DNA from: Polaribacter sp.
GTDB taxonomy: Bacteria; Bacteroidota; Bacteroidia; Flavobacteriales; Flavobacteriaceae
DNA length: 27,890 nt
Reading direction: 5' to 3'
Assembly (NCBI GenBank): GCA_029245665.1
Contig: JAQWOW010000198.1
Coordinates: forward strand, 1 to 27,890
Shown here: piece by piece, positions 7,980-16,534 of the stretch
Position numbering within the stretch: position 1 is the first letter of the stretch
How the letters are laid out: each line of letters opens with the position of its first letter
Position numbers and translations under genes: made by a program
The notes under the pieces: model-generated
What the model was told of the DNA's origin: nothing
Databases searched by the model: none
Seen by the model: the letters and a program-made list of their open reading frames with translations, nothing else

Positions 7980-9166
7980 ACTGTTAAATTATCATATAAT
8001 TCAATTAATTTTTTAGAGGTTTTTTCCCATGAAAACTCATTTCTAACAAAATCCATTCCGTTTTTTCCTAGTTCTGATCTTAATTCCTCATCTTTATAAA
8101 GCGTAATAACTTTAGAAGAAAAATCTTCGACATCTTTTTCTTTATGAACTAATCCTGTATTGTTTTTTTCTACTATTTTTTTTTGAGCGATTGCATCACT
8201 AACCAAAAGTGGTTTTCCAAAACTCATATATTGAAATATCTTATTAGCATACGCTACGTCATGCTGTAAATTTCTGTGCAACGGAGAGATACAAACATGA
8301 CTTGCCAAAATATAAGATTGAAATAAACTTACATTCTGCCATCCTTCAAAATCTACAAAATCATCTAATTTTAAGTCTTGAACATATTTTTTTAAGATTG
8401 AATCTGTTGTATTTTTACCTACAATTACAAGCTTCAAATTTCGAATTTTAGATTTTAATTTTTCTGTTGCGTTAATAGCAGTTTTTAGACCTCTTCGTAA
8501 ATGAGTATCACCCAAATATAAAATAACAAAATTATTTTTATACCTTCTCATTATAGTTTCATCAATCTTGTATAAACTATAAAAAGATTTTCTAATAGTG
8601 TTTGGCACTAATACTAACTTATCTTTTGAAGAGGGAATTCTTTTCTCTAAATCTTCAAGAAATTCTGGAGAAACGGAAATAACGTTATTCGCTCTTTCTA
8701 TAAATTCTCTTTCTTTAATTTTCCATTTTTTTGGTGAAATAATATATTTCCCTGGAAATTTTTGAAGATGAGGATATAGTTTCATTACTTCAGGAACATT
8801 ATCATGTAAATCTAAAACCACTGGAAGTTTGTATTTTTTATTCGCAATAAAAACTGCTTGCGCAATTCGCATGTCATGAATATGTAAAACATCAATTTTG
8901 GTTTCTAAAATAAAGCATTCGATCTTTATTTTCATTAAAAGACTGTACAAAGGAATTGTATATGCTAAAGCAGATAATTTATACTCCATTTTATTGGAAG
9001 AGTATCTTTTTACTTGAATACCATTAATTATTTCTGATCCTTTTTCATCAGAATATTTTAAACAAAAAATAAAAACTTCATGTCCTGCATTGATTAAAGA
9101 AACTGCCTCGTTTTCTACCCTTGGATCAGGAGGAAATTTTGCATCTAGAATCATTCCTATTTTCAT
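7976..9166 (-). CDS. Glycosyltransferase, GT-B fold (GT4-like)
   Basis: I place the start at the ATG 9166-9164, ten codons inside the longest open frame. From there the protein (396 residues) opens with MKIGMILDAKFPPDPRVENE, the family start, and ATGA overlaps the TGA of the YfhO gene. A purine-rich AAGAAGAAAG lies just before it. Motifs are HIHDMRIAQAVF and VVLDLHDNVPEVMKLYPH in the N-terminal domain, and ILYLGDTHLRRGL and NKIFQYMSFGKPLLVSD in the donor-binding domain. It should add a sugar from a nucleotide donor to a lipid-linked or similar acceptor at the inner membrane. Specificity is unknown. It is translationally coupled to genes on both sides. Confidence 0.88.
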   Translation of the reverse strand: MKIGMILDAKFPPDPRVENEAVSLINAGHEVFIFCLKYSDEKGSEIINGIQVKRYSSNKMEYKLSALAYTIPLYSLLMKIKIECFILETKIDVLHIHDMRIAQAVFIANKKYKLPVVLDLHDNVPEVMKLYPHLQKFPGKYIISPKKWKIKEREFIERANNVISVSPEFLEDLEKRIPSSKDKLVLVPNTIRKSFYSLYKIDETIMRRYKNNFVILYLGDTHLRRGLKTAINATEKLKSKIRNLKLVIVGKNTTDSILKKYVQDLKLDDFVDFEGWQNVSLFQSYILASHVCISPLHRNLQHDVAYANKIFQYMSFGKPLLVSDAIAQKKIVEKNNTGLVHKEKDVEDFSSKVITLYKDEELRSELGKNGMDFVRNEFSWEKTSKKLIELYDNLTV

Positions 9167-11577
9167 GCTTTCTTCTTCTTTTGATAAAAAAACCATCCAA
9201 CGGGTATCAAAAATAACATAGTGTAAGAAAAAATAGAAATTATTTGTCCTTGTTGAATTACTTTTGGCTCAAACTTAAATTCTATGATATGCTCTCCTGC
9301 AGGAACTGTCATTCCTCTTAAAACGTAATTCACTCTGTAATGAGGTGTTAATTTTCCATCAACATAAGCATTCCATCCATCTTTGTAATAAATTTCAGAA
9401 AACACAGCAAATTGCTCTCTTTCAGTTTTGGATTGATAACTTAATGAAGTAACATTGTAATTAAGAAGTTCTATGGTTGCTGTAGAATCTTGTTCTACCT
9501 TGAAATTAATTTTTCTTTTCAAATGACTTTTATCAATAACAACTTCACTTTTAGTATTTAAAGAATCCAATGCTTGCATTTCTTCATTTGCAGAGTTAAC
9601 AATTTTTATATCTTGAACATACCAGGCATTTCCATTTGCATCGGGGTTTTGCTGAGCTTGTTTCTCTCCTTTATCGTTACCTACAATAAAATACTTGGCA
9701 TTTAACATGTTTAAAACCTGCATATTATTTTTTGCAATTTGATATTCAAACAACTCTTGATAACGCATCATTTTTGCAGCATGATAACCTCCAATAGAGT
9801 GGTGAAAATAAGAAGTACTTCCATCGTTCATTGGATTTACAGTGAAATTACCAACTCTAAAATGTGTTTTATCTTGTAGTATAAGTTTATCTGCATTTGA
9901 GGCAATAAAAGGCTTGTCTATGTTTCTTGATGCTTTAAAATCATCTTCATTTACATACTTTTTATTCACTGAAATTAAATCAAATAGAACTAAAATCATC
10001 AATGCGATTACTACAACTGCTTGTTTTAATTTATTTTTCAACAACATCCATAAAACTCCTGCAGAAAGTAACATTAAAACTATAGAGCGAAAAGTATCTA
10101 CTAATAACATAGATTTTCTATCTACAATTAAAGCATCTACTAACCCTTTCAATTGATTGTATTGGGAATCACGTAATCCTTCGAAAGATGAAAATACATG
10201 CGCTGACAAAAACCCAAAAACTGCCAAACCACCAAAAAGATAAATCGCTTTTTTTAAATTCTTTTGTTTTTCATCCAAAGATACTTCTGATGAAAAAAAT
10301 TGTTTTAGCCCTAATATAGCTAGTATTGGCACGCACAATTCTGCAATAACTTGAATAGAAGAAACAGCTCTAAACTTATTGTATAAAGGAAAATAATCAA
10401 TAAAAAAGTTCGTTAAAAATTCAAAGTTTCTTCCCCAACTCATCAAGATAGAGAAGATTGTTGCAGCAACCAACCATTGTTTTAATGGTCCTTTTACTAG
10501 GAATAAACCTAAAAAAAATAGAAAAAATAGTACCGCACCAATATAGGCAGGAGCTTCTATAATTGTTTGGTCTCCCCAATAGGTTAAAACTTGTTTAGAA
10601 TAATCTTTAGCTACTTTTTTACCTACTTTTTTTTCTAATAATTGATAAAATTCTGAGTCCGCTTCTAATTCTTCAACAGTACCACCACCCATATAACGTG
10701 GAATGAATAAATTAAAAGTTTCTAATTTTGCGTAACTATATTCTGTGATATAACTTTTTTCTAAACCATTTGAAGGGACTTTAATACTCCCTTTAGGATC
10801 TATCGTTAGTTCAGATTTTCCTCTTGTACTAAAATCAGCATATTCTTTCATTGCCATTAAACGAGAAGAATTTGCAGCAATACCTAATAAAACAGCAGCA
10901 ATAATTATGATCCCTTGTTTCATAAAAACAGAGAATGTCTTCAATCTAATTGCATGTATCAACTCGATAATACCCATAATCAGTAAACAGAATCCAAGAT
11001 AGTAGGTCATCTGAGGATGGTTTGTATAAATTTCTAAGGCCATTGCTAGACCTGTGGTTATAAAACCAAGAATATATCTTTTTTGAAAAACCCACACTAC
11101 TCCGGCTAAAACCATTGGCATATATGCAATTGCATGTGCTTTTGCGTTATGTCCTGCACCAAATATGATAATTAAATAAGTAGAAAACCCAAAGGCCAAT
11201 GACCCTAAAATTGCCAATCTCCAATTTACTTTCAAAGCCATCATCAATACAAAAAAGCTCAAAAAATATAAGAAAGTATAATCTGCTGGTCTTGGTAAAA
11301 ATCGTAGGGCTTTGTCTAAGATTCTAACAAAATCATTTGGATAATAAGCACTTATCTGATAGGCTGGCATACCACTAAAAGAAGCTCCAGTCCAATAAGG
11401 CTCTGTATTATTCTTAGCTCTAAAGTCATTTATATCTTTTACCATTCCGGTAAATTGAGTAATGTCAGATTGATGTAGCTTTTTTCCATCTAAAATAGGA
11501 TGGAAATATACAATTGAGGCCAATACAAATATTACCAAAGCAATGATGTAAGGAATAACTTTATTAGAAAATTTCAA
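9163..11577 (-). CDS. YfhO family membrane protein
   Basis: An 804-residue protein with a first membrane helix at about 9-26, many further hydrophobic segments through about 540, a soluble strand-rich region, and a last helix before a KKKKA end. The FHPILDGKKLHQSDITQ start and the late PAGEHIIEFKFEP motif are characteristic of the YfhO family, which has a GT-C-like membrane part. In Firmicutes YfhO is needed for glycosylation of lipoteichoic acid. The Bacteroidota role is not established, but a lipid-linked sugar transferase acting on the periplasmic side would suit its position beside two cytoplasmic glycosyltransferases and a flippase. It follows the DUF4834 gene after 57 bp and overlaps the next gene by four bases. 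Confidence 0.87.
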   Translation of the reverse strand: MKFSNKVIPYIIALVIFVLASIVYFHPILDGKKLHQSDITQFTGMVKDINDFRAKNNTEPYWTGASFSGMPAYQISAYYPNDFVRILDKALRFLPRPADYTFLYFLSFFVLMMALKVNWRLAILGSLAFGFSTYLIIIFGAGHNAKAHAIAYMPMVLAGVVWVFQKRYILGFITTGLAMALEIYTNHPQMTYYLGFCLLIMGIIELIHAIRLKTFSVFMKQGIIIIAAVLLGIAANSSRLMAMKEYADFSTRGKSELTIDPKGSIKVPSNGLEKSYITEYSYAKLETFNLFIPRYMGGGTVEELEADSEFYQLLEKKVGKKVAKDYSKQVLTYWGDQTIIEAPAYIGAVLFFLFFLGLFLVKGPLKQWLVAATIFSILMSWGRNFEFLTNFFIDYFPLYNKFRAVSSIQVIAELCVPILAILGLKQFFSSEVSLDEKQKNLKKAIYLFGGLAVFGFLSAHVFSSFEGLRDSQYNQLKGLVDALIVDRKSMLLVDTFRSIVLMLLSAGVLWMLLKNKLKQAVVVIALMILVLFDLISVNKKYVNEDDFKASRNIDKPFIASNADKLILQDKTHFRVGNFTVNPMNDGSTSYFHHSIGGYHAAKMMRYQELFEYQIAKNNMQVLNMLNAKYFIVGNDKGEKQAQQNPDANGNAWYVQDIKIVNSANEEMQALDSLNTKSEVVIDKSHLKRKINFKVEQDSTATIELLNYNVTSLSYQSKTEREQFAVFSEIYYKDGWNAYVDGKLTPHYRVNYVLRGMTVPAGEHIIEFKFEPKVIQQGQIISIFSYTMLFLIPVGWFFYQKKKKA

Positions 11578-11634
11578 GTGAATACTTTTAAATTAATATC
11601 TAGTTTAAAATATAAAATACTTGTTTATTTGTGA

Positions 11635-11895
11635 TCAATCAATCTCCTCAAAATCAACATATTCCCCCACAGAATCCTTGCTTTTCTTCTGATTCATTGG
11701 CTGCTTATCTATCACAGTTTCTCCCTCAGGTACTTTATTTTTGGATTGTTGTTGTTTTCCTTGATATTGCTGTTCCGCTTTATTTTTGATCGTCTCTGCA
11801 GCTTTTTTAATTAGAAAAGGCGCAAATAATCTTGCTAAAAACTTAAAAACATAATAAAAAAGAAGAATAAAAAATATTGTTCTTAGTAAACCCAT
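11635..11895 (-). CDS. DUF4834 family small membrane protein
   Basis: An 86-residue protein with one N-terminal membrane helix (about 5-27, LLRTIFFILLFYYVFKFLAR). A short amphipathic helix with KKAAETIKNKAEQQYQ follows, then a Gln/Lys-rich linker. It ends in the acidic tail VGEYVDFEEID, which is the hallmark of DUF4834 proteins in Flavobacteria. Function is unknown. It is the first gene of the operon that continues with YfhO and the glycosyltransferases, and it is probably anchored in the inner membrane with the tail in the cytoplasm. A TATTTTTG box lies 24 bases before the ATG. Confidence 0.82.
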   Translation of the reverse strand: MGLLRTIFFILLFYYVFKFLARLFAPFLIKKAAETIKNKAEQQYQGKQQQSKNKVPEGETVIDKQPMNQKKSKDSVGEYVDFEEID

Positions 11896-11918
11896 TTATA
11901 TATATAATAGAATAAAAT

Positions 11919-11926
11919 CAAAAATA
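11919..11926 (-). promoter_or_regulatory. -7 box of the DUF4834-YfhO-glycan operon
   Basis: Read on the minus strand this is TATTTTTG, a perfect TAnnTTTG box of Bacteroidota sigma-70. With the usual spacing, transcription would start near 11912 and give a leader of about 17 bases before the ATG at 11895. No good TTG is found at the ideal -33 distance, so strength is uncertain. Confidence 0.5.
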
Positions 11927-12019
11927 ACAATTTGAACACAATTGAAGCGTTTACAATCTATAAAAATTTCATAAAGTCAAAAAAATATAGAATGCTTTTT
12001 AAAAACAGCATTTTTAACC

Positions 12020-12027
12020 TATGTTTG
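12020..12027 (+). promoter_or_regulatory. -7 box of the gene at 12070
   Basis: TATGTTTG is a perfect match to TAnnTTTG. It predicts transcription from about 12034 and a leader of about 36 bases. The -33 region is only a T-run and falls in a 22-bp imperfect palindrome (11991-12012) that might bind a regulator. Confidence 0.5.
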
Positions 12028-12069
12028 TGTTTATTGGTTACTACTTAAAATAAAATTGTATTCTAACAT

Positions 12070-13086
12070 ATGAAAAACCTTATTTTAATCTTTTTTTTAA
12101 TCTCCTGTTTACTTGCAACAACATCTTTAAAAGCTCAGTATACAGAAATAATAAACTCGAATAAACCTGGTTTTTCTGACAGTCCTTATAGTGTTGGCAA
12201 AGGAGTTTATCAATTTGAAAGTAACTTTTTCTTGAAGAACTTGGCTTCAGGAACCTCTTTTACAATACCTCAATCATTTGGAGTTGATCTTCTTTTTAGA
12301 ACTAGTCTATTTGTTGAAAAATTAGAACTAAATTCGCAAGTAACTTTTCAAAAAGACAAAGTAGCTATTCAAAATGTTTTTAATTCTAGTTATTTTACTT
12401 CTGGAGTAAGCAGGTTTACAATTGGAGCAAAATATTTATTATTCAAACCCACCTATAGAGATGTATCAAAAGAAATTAGAAGCTGGAAAAGACGAAATGC
12501 TTTTGATAAAAAAAGATTCATTCCTTCTGTTGCTATTTATTTGGGAGTCAATTCAGACTTTGTCAATGAAATTCACAAGACAGGAAATATCACACCAAAA
12601 GTAGGTGTATTATTACAACAAAATCTAACGAACGATTTTAACCTTATTTCCAATATTTTTTTCGACAAAATTGGAACTGAATTTTCTGAAATTTCCTACA
12701 TAATTTCTGCTACACAAAATTTTGCTGATCGATGGTCTGGTTTTATAGAGCATCAAGGAATCTTTCTTAAACACCAAAAAAACATAAATTTAGGAACAGG
12801 ACTCACCTACTTATTTAACAAAGATATTCAAATTAATACTTCTGCTAGGTTTGTACAAGAGGGACGATCGAGAGGTTTTTATGGGTGTTTAGGAGTGTCT
12901 TATAGAATTGATAAACATGAAGATTCTTATATCGAATTGGATGAAAATGGTAAAAAAATTACAGATACTGCTGTTTCTAGATACAACAAAAAACAAAAAA
13001 ACGGTTTTTTCTCTCGTATTTTTAAAATTTTCAAGAAAGATAAAAGAGTGAAAAGAAAGCGAAAAAGAAAGCGAAAAAGAAGCTAA
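12070..13086 (+). CDS. Exported transporter-like protein with Lys/Arg repeat tail
   Basis: The 338-residue product starts with a signal peptide (MKNLILIFFLISCLLATT, cleavage probably after KAQ near residue 23). The mature start NSNKPGFSDSPYSVGKGVYQ and the following alternating strands resemble the predicted beta-barrel 'transporter' proteins related to the phenol-degradation MetA family. I infer an outer-membrane or periplasmic place, without a known substrate. The barrel part appears to end near residue 285 (GFYGCLGVSYRID). A non-barrel tail then leads to an almost pure Lys/Arg end, K-R-V-K-R-K-R-K-R-K-R-K-R-S, encoded by a short tandem DNA repeat. Such a tail is unusual for this family. 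The gene is followed after 16 bp by the GNAT-like gene. Confidence 0.6.
   Translation: MKNLILIFFLISCLLATTSLKAQYTEIINSNKPGFSDSPYSVGKGVYQFESNFFLKNLASGTSFTIPQSFGVDLLFRTSLFVEKLELNSQVTFQKDKVAIQNVFNSSYFTSGVSRFTIGAKYLLFKPTYRDVSKEIRSWKRRNAFDKKRFIPSVAIYLGVNSDFVNEIHKTGNITPKVGVLLQQNLTNDFNLISNIFFDKIGTEFSEISYIISATQNFADRWSGFIEHQGIFLKHQKNINLGTGLTYLFNKDIQINTSARFVQEGRSRGFYGCLGVSYRIDKHEDSYIELDENGKKITDTAVSRYNKKQKNGFFSRIFKIFKKDKRVKRKRKRKRKRS
13051..13083 (+). repeat. 12-bp tandem repeat encoding the Lys/Arg tail
   Basis: The unit GAAAAAGAAAGC occurs about 2.75 times, with a shorter last copy, just before the stop codon of the preceding gene. Each full unit encodes K-R-K-R. Unit length is a multiple of three, so copy-number change would lengthen or shorten the basic tail without breaking the frame. 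Confidence 0.8.
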
Positions 13087-13102
13087 TTTAGGATTTAAAA
13101 CT

Positions 13103-14236
13103 ATGATTTTATTAAAAAAAGTTACTTCTAGAAAAGATATGAAAGCCTTTGTGCTCTTTCCATTTTCTTTGTACAAAAAAAATGATTTTTGGGTGCCTCC
13201 TATTGTAAAAGATGAAATTGATAATTTTGATCCAAAAAAAAATCCTGTTTTTAAAAATGCAGATGCACAATTCTTTGTAGCGATTAAAAACAATACAATT
13301 GTTGGAAGAATAATCGCAATCATCAATTGGTTTGAAGTTGAAAAACAACAGATTAAAAAAATGCGTTTTGGATGGTTTGATGTGATTGATGATCTTGAAG
13401 TAAGTAAGATACTATTAAACAAAGTAAAAGAAATTGGCCTCAAGAATAATCTAGACTATATTGAAGGTCCTGTAGGATTTAATAACCTTGATAAAACTGG
13501 AGTATTAATTGAAGGTTTTGATCATATAGGTACAATGATCACCTGGTATAACCACCCATATTACAAGGAACATTTAGAAAAATTAGGATTTGTAAAAGAG
13601 AAAGAATATTCAGAAAATAAGTTTAAATTTAAAAATGTAGATGCAACGTATTTTGATAGAATAAGTCGTGTTTTAAAAAAACGTTTTAAATTAAAAGCAC
13701 TAGATTTCACAAGAACAAAAGACATACTCCCTTACGTTGATGAAATGTTTGAGGTTTTTGATAAAAGTTATTCGAAGCTATCAACTTTTGTTCCTATTTC
13801 AGATTCTCAGGTAGCTTTTTTTAAAAAAAAATACATCTCTTTTATCAATCCAGAATTCATAAAATTTGTAGTTGACGAAAATAATAAACTTATTGCTTTT
13901 GCTATTGTAATGCCTTCTTTTTCTGAAGCCTTGCAGAAAGCAAATGGCAAATTATTTCCATTTGGATTGTTTCATTTATTAAATGCAAGAAAGCATGCAA
14001 AAGATGTTACTTTCTATTTGATTGGAGTACATCCAGAATATCAAAATAAAGGTGTTCATGCCATTATTTTTGATCAATACACAAAAACTTTCGCTCCTTT
14101 AGGAATAGAAAATTGCATCAGAACTCCAGAGTTAGAAGAGAATGAAGCTATCAAAAAGTTGTGGGAAAAGTTTAGCCCAGTAACTCATAAAAGACGTAGA
14201 ACTTATAAATTAGAAATCGATGCAACTATTTTATAA
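13103..14236 (+). CDS. GNAT-fold protein of unknown substrate
   Basis: The 377-residue protein looks like a tandem or extended N-acetyltransferase fold. The first half has FPFSLYKKNDFWVPP and FVAIKNNTIVGRIIAIIN, the second strand-turn-strand of a GNAT domain, then YIEGPVGFNNLDKTGVLIEG. The second half has FYLIGVHPEYQNKGVHAII, which resembles the GNAT acetyl-CoA loop (V-x-P-x-x-x-x-x-G) although the loop is less glycine-rich than usual. I would not assign an acetyl acceptor. Relatives in Flavobacteria have at times been labelled GTP cyclohydrolase, for which I see no supporting motif. The stop overlaps the rsmE start by 17 bases, so the two are coupled. Confidence 0.68.
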   Translation: MILLKKVTSRKDMKAFVLFPFSLYKKNDFWVPPIVKDEIDNFDPKKNPVFKNADAQFFVAIKNNTIVGRIIAIINWFEVEKQQIKKMRFGWFDVIDDLEVSKILLNKVKEIGLKNNLDYIEGPVGFNNLDKTGVLIEGFDHIGTMITWYNHPYYKEHLEKLGFVKEKEYSENKFKFKNVDATYFDRISRVLKKRFKLKALDFTRTKDILPYVDEMFEVFDKSYSKLSTFVPISDSQVAFFKKKYISFINPEFIKFVVDENNKLIAFAIVMPSFSEALQKANGKLFPFGLFHLLNARKHAKDVTFYLIGVHPEYQNKGVHAIIFDQYTKTFAPLGIENCIRTPELEENEAIKKLWEKFSPVTHKRRRTYKLEIDATIL

Positions 14237-14927
14237 TTCAGAAATTTCTATAGAAACAAAACAAATTACTTTTGATAAGATTGAAAGTAAACATATTGTC
14301 CGTGTATTGCGAAAAAAAGAAAATGATATTCTTAAAATAACGAATGGAAAAGGTTATTTATTTGATGTTAAAATTAGTTTTGCAAACGACAAAAAATGTC
14401 TCGCAGATATTGTTGCTGTCACAGAAAAAAAGAACCCTAGGAATTATTATCTACACATTGCAATTGCTCCTACTAAAAATAATGACCGAATGGAATGGTT
14501 TTTAGAAAAAGCAACTGAAATTGGTATTGATGAAATCACACCAATTATTTGTAAAAACTCTGAACGTAGGATTGTTAAATTAGAGCGTTTTGAAAAAATT
14601 ATTCAATCCGCTATGAAACAATCTTTAAAATTCACGTTACCAAAACTCAATGAACCTAGAAAATTTAGTGATTTTATAAATCAAAATTTAGATGGAAAAA
14701 TTTGCATAGCACATTGTGAAAAACAAGAAAAAAAATTATTAAAATCTGTTATCGATGCCTCTGAAAAAGTAACCGTTCTAATTGGTCCTGAGGGAGACTT
14801 TTCTTCTGATGAAATTAATAAAGCACTGATGAAAAAAATTATTCCTATCACTTTGGGAAAAAGTAGACTTCGCACAGAAACAGCTGCTTTAGTTGCTGTA
14901 AATAGTGTTTCTTTTATAAATGAGTAG
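14220..14927 (+). CDS. rsmE: 16S rRNA (uracil(1498)-N(3))-methyltransferase
   Basis: RsmE methylates U1498 of 16S rRNA using S-adenosylmethionine. The 235-residue protein has the N-terminal PUA-like domain (start MQLFYNSEI, then HIVRVLRKKENDILKITNGK). The SPOUT core follows, with MEWFLEKATEIGIDEITPI at 91-109. The two knot motifs that bind the methyl donor are IGPEGDF at 188-194 and LGKSRLRTETAALVA at 212-226. Length and motif spacing are normal. The start lies inside the end of the GNAT-like gene, and the MQLFYN opening matches other Flavobacterial RsmE proteins, so I trust it. Confidence 0.95.
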   Translation: MQLFYNSEISIETKQITFDKIESKHIVRVLRKKENDILKITNGKGYLFDVKISFANDKKCLADIVAVTEKKNPRNYYLHIAIAPTKNNDRMEWFLEKATEIGIDEITPIICKNSERRIVKLERFEKIIQSAMKQSLKFTLPKLNEPRKFSDFINQNLDGKICIAHCEKQEKKLLKSVIDASEKVTVLIGPEGDFSSDEINKALMKKIIPITLGKSRLRTETAALVAVNSVSFINE

Positions 14928-14971
14928 CTTTTTTACTATCTTGCCTGTATTCTGATTCTAGGGACTACTAC

Positions 14972-15613
14972 ATGAAGCAAATCATATTTCTTTTTTTAAC
15001 TTATATATCAGTATCTACTTACGCTCAAGACGTTGCAATCTTAAAATATAACGGTGGTGGCGATTGGTATGCAAACCCGACCGCAATTCCTAATTTAATA
15101 GCATTTACAAACCAAAATATTAAAACTAATATCTCTAAAAGCCCCAGAATAGTTTCTGTTGGAAGTGAGGATCTGTTTAGTTTTCCAATAGTCTTCATGA
15201 CAGGTCATGGCAATATTTATCTTTCAGATGATGAAGCTAAAAACTTAAAAAATTATTTAATTTCAGGAGGATTTTTACATATTTCTGACAATTATGGATT
15301 GGATAAGTTTATTAGAAGAGAACTTAAGAAAGTATTTTCAAAATTAGAACTCATAGAAATACCTGTTAATCATCCTATTTACAATCAATCCTATAAATTT
15401 CCAAAGGGAATTCCGAAAATTCATGAACATGATAAAAAACAAGCAGAAGGTTTTGGATTGTTTCATAATGGAAGGCTAGTTGTTTTTTACGACCATGAAA
15501 CAGATTTAAGTGACGGTTGGGAAGATGCAGAGATTCACAACAACCCTAAAAATGTTCGAGAAAAGGCATTACAAATGGGAGCAAATATTATAGAATATGC
15601 ATTTAAAAATTAG
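14972..15613 (+). CDS. Exported DUF4159 family protein
   Basis: A 213-residue protein with a signal peptide (MKQIIFLFLTYISVSTYAQ, cleavage after about residue 19). The mature part begins DVAILKYNGGGDWYANPTAI, with the aromatic-glycine pattern of DUF4159. It carries PIVFMTGHGNIYLSDDEAK, GGFLHISDNYG and the FYDHETDLSDGWED segment. DUF4159 domains have a glutamine-amidotransferase-like fold, but no catalytic cysteine triad is obvious. It should be periplasmic; function is unknown. It follows rsmE after 44 bp, and its last 17 bases overlap the next gene, a transporter, which suggests translational coupling. Confidence 0.85.
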   Translation: MKQIIFLFLTYISVSTYAQDVAILKYNGGGDWYANPTAIPNLIAFTNQNIKTNISKSPRIVSVGSEDLFSFPIVFMTGHGNIYLSDDEAKNLKNYLISGGFLHISDNYGLDKFIRRELKKVFSKLELIEIPVNHPIYNQSYKFPKGIPKIHEHDKKQAEGFGLFHNGRLVVFYDHETDLSDGWEDAEIHNNPKNVREKALQMGANIIEYAFKN

Positions 15614-16520
15614 TTCAGTTGTAAAAATTGATGATCTTAAAATAAACTTTGATGAAAGTGGTTTATGGGTTTTAAATAGTGCAATTTCTATTATTATGTT
15701 TGGTGTTGCTTTAGGGATCACTATCAATGATTTTAAAAGACTTTTTAAAAATCCTAAAATAGTTTTTGTTGGTGTATTATCTCAATTTTTAGTATTGCCA
15801 ATTGCAACTTTTTTACTCGTCATACTCCTAAAACCACATCCGAGTTTAGCGTTAGGAATGATATTAATTGCTGCTTGTCCGGGTGGAAATGTTTCTAACT
15901 TTTTTAGTAAAATGGCTGGAGGTAATGCTGCACTGTCTGTAAGTTTAACCGCTTTTGCTACCTTAATTTGCATTGTCATGACTCCTTTTAATTTACAGTT
16001 TTGGGGAAGTTTATACGAACCAACAAATGAGATTATAAAAACAGTTTCTTTAAATTCTTATGATTTATTTAAATTAGTTACTTTAATTTTAGGAATCCCT
16101 TTAGTTCTTGGAATGGGAATCAAACATTATTATTCTACAATAGCAAAAAAAATAGAAAAAACTCTAAAACCTTTATCAATGCTGGTTTTTATTGCATTAA
16201 TTCTCATTGCATTTTCTCAAAATTTAACTGTTTTTAAGAATTATATTCACCATGTTGCCATTTTGGTAATTGCACACAATATAATTGCTTTTATACTCGG
16301 TTTTTATACTGCTAAAAATTTCCGTTTAAATAAAAAAGATACCAAAACCATTGCTATTGAAACAGGGATTCAAAACGGAGGTTTAGGATTGTTATTAATA
16401 TTTGGATTCTTCGATGGGTTAGGTGGAATGGCACTATTAGCAGCTTTTTGGGGAATTTGGGATGTTTTTTCTGGTATGATATTAGCGACTTACTGGGGAA
16501 GAAAAAAGAAAACATATTAG
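15597..16520 (+). CDS. Bile acid:sodium symporter family (BASS) transporter
   Basis: The 307-residue membrane protein has about nine or ten hydrophobic segments and the BASS-family motifs. SIIMFGVALGITINDFKRLF comes first, then VFVGVLSQFLVLPIATFLL, then AACPGGNVSNFFSKMAGGNA, whose GG-N-S region contributes to the sodium and substrate site. The second repeat carries ETGIQNGGLGLLL. Bacterial members transport organic anions with sodium; the substrate here is unknown. The chosen ATG overlaps the DUF4159 stop by 17 bases. No other in-frame ATG precedes the conserved WVLNSAISIIMFG segment, so the start is likely though the first ~15 residues look unconserved. Confidence 0.88.
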   Translation: MHLKISSVVKIDDLKINFDESGLWVLNSAISIIMFGVALGITINDFKRLFKNPKIVFVGVLSQFLVLPIATFLLVILLKPHPSLALGMILIAACPGGNVSNFFSKMAGGNAALSVSLTAFATLICIVMTPFNLQFWGSLYEPTNEIIKTVSLNSYDLFKLVTLILGIPLVLGMGIKHYYSTIAKKIEKTLKPLSMLVFIALILIAFSQNLTVFKNYIHHVAILVIAHNIIAFILGFYTAKNFRLNKKDTKTIAIETGIQNGGLGLLLIFGFFDGLGGMALLAAFWGIWDVFSGMILATYWGRKKKTY

Positions 16521-16534
16521 AAAAAATTTAATAT

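Noticed and set aside
9163..9196. Longer start (ATG at 9196) for the second glycosyltransferase
   Set aside because: It would overlap the YfhO gene by 34 bases and add ten residues (MVFLSKEEES) with no family match, whereas the ATG at 9166 gives the normal family start and an ATGA overlap.
9842..10156. 104-codon plus-strand frame inside the YfhO gene
   Set aside because: It is fully antisense to a conserved membrane protein and shows no family features.
12889..13443. 184-codon open frame on the minus strand
   Set aside because: It runs antisense across the ends of two good plus-strand genes, is rich in Ser/Phe/Ile as expected from antisense AT-rich DNA, and has no recognisable motif.
13103..14236. 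'GTP cyclohydrolase' label for the GNAT-like gene
   Set aside because: No zinc-binding or GTP cyclohydrolase motif is seen; the strand-turn patterns fit a GNAT fold.
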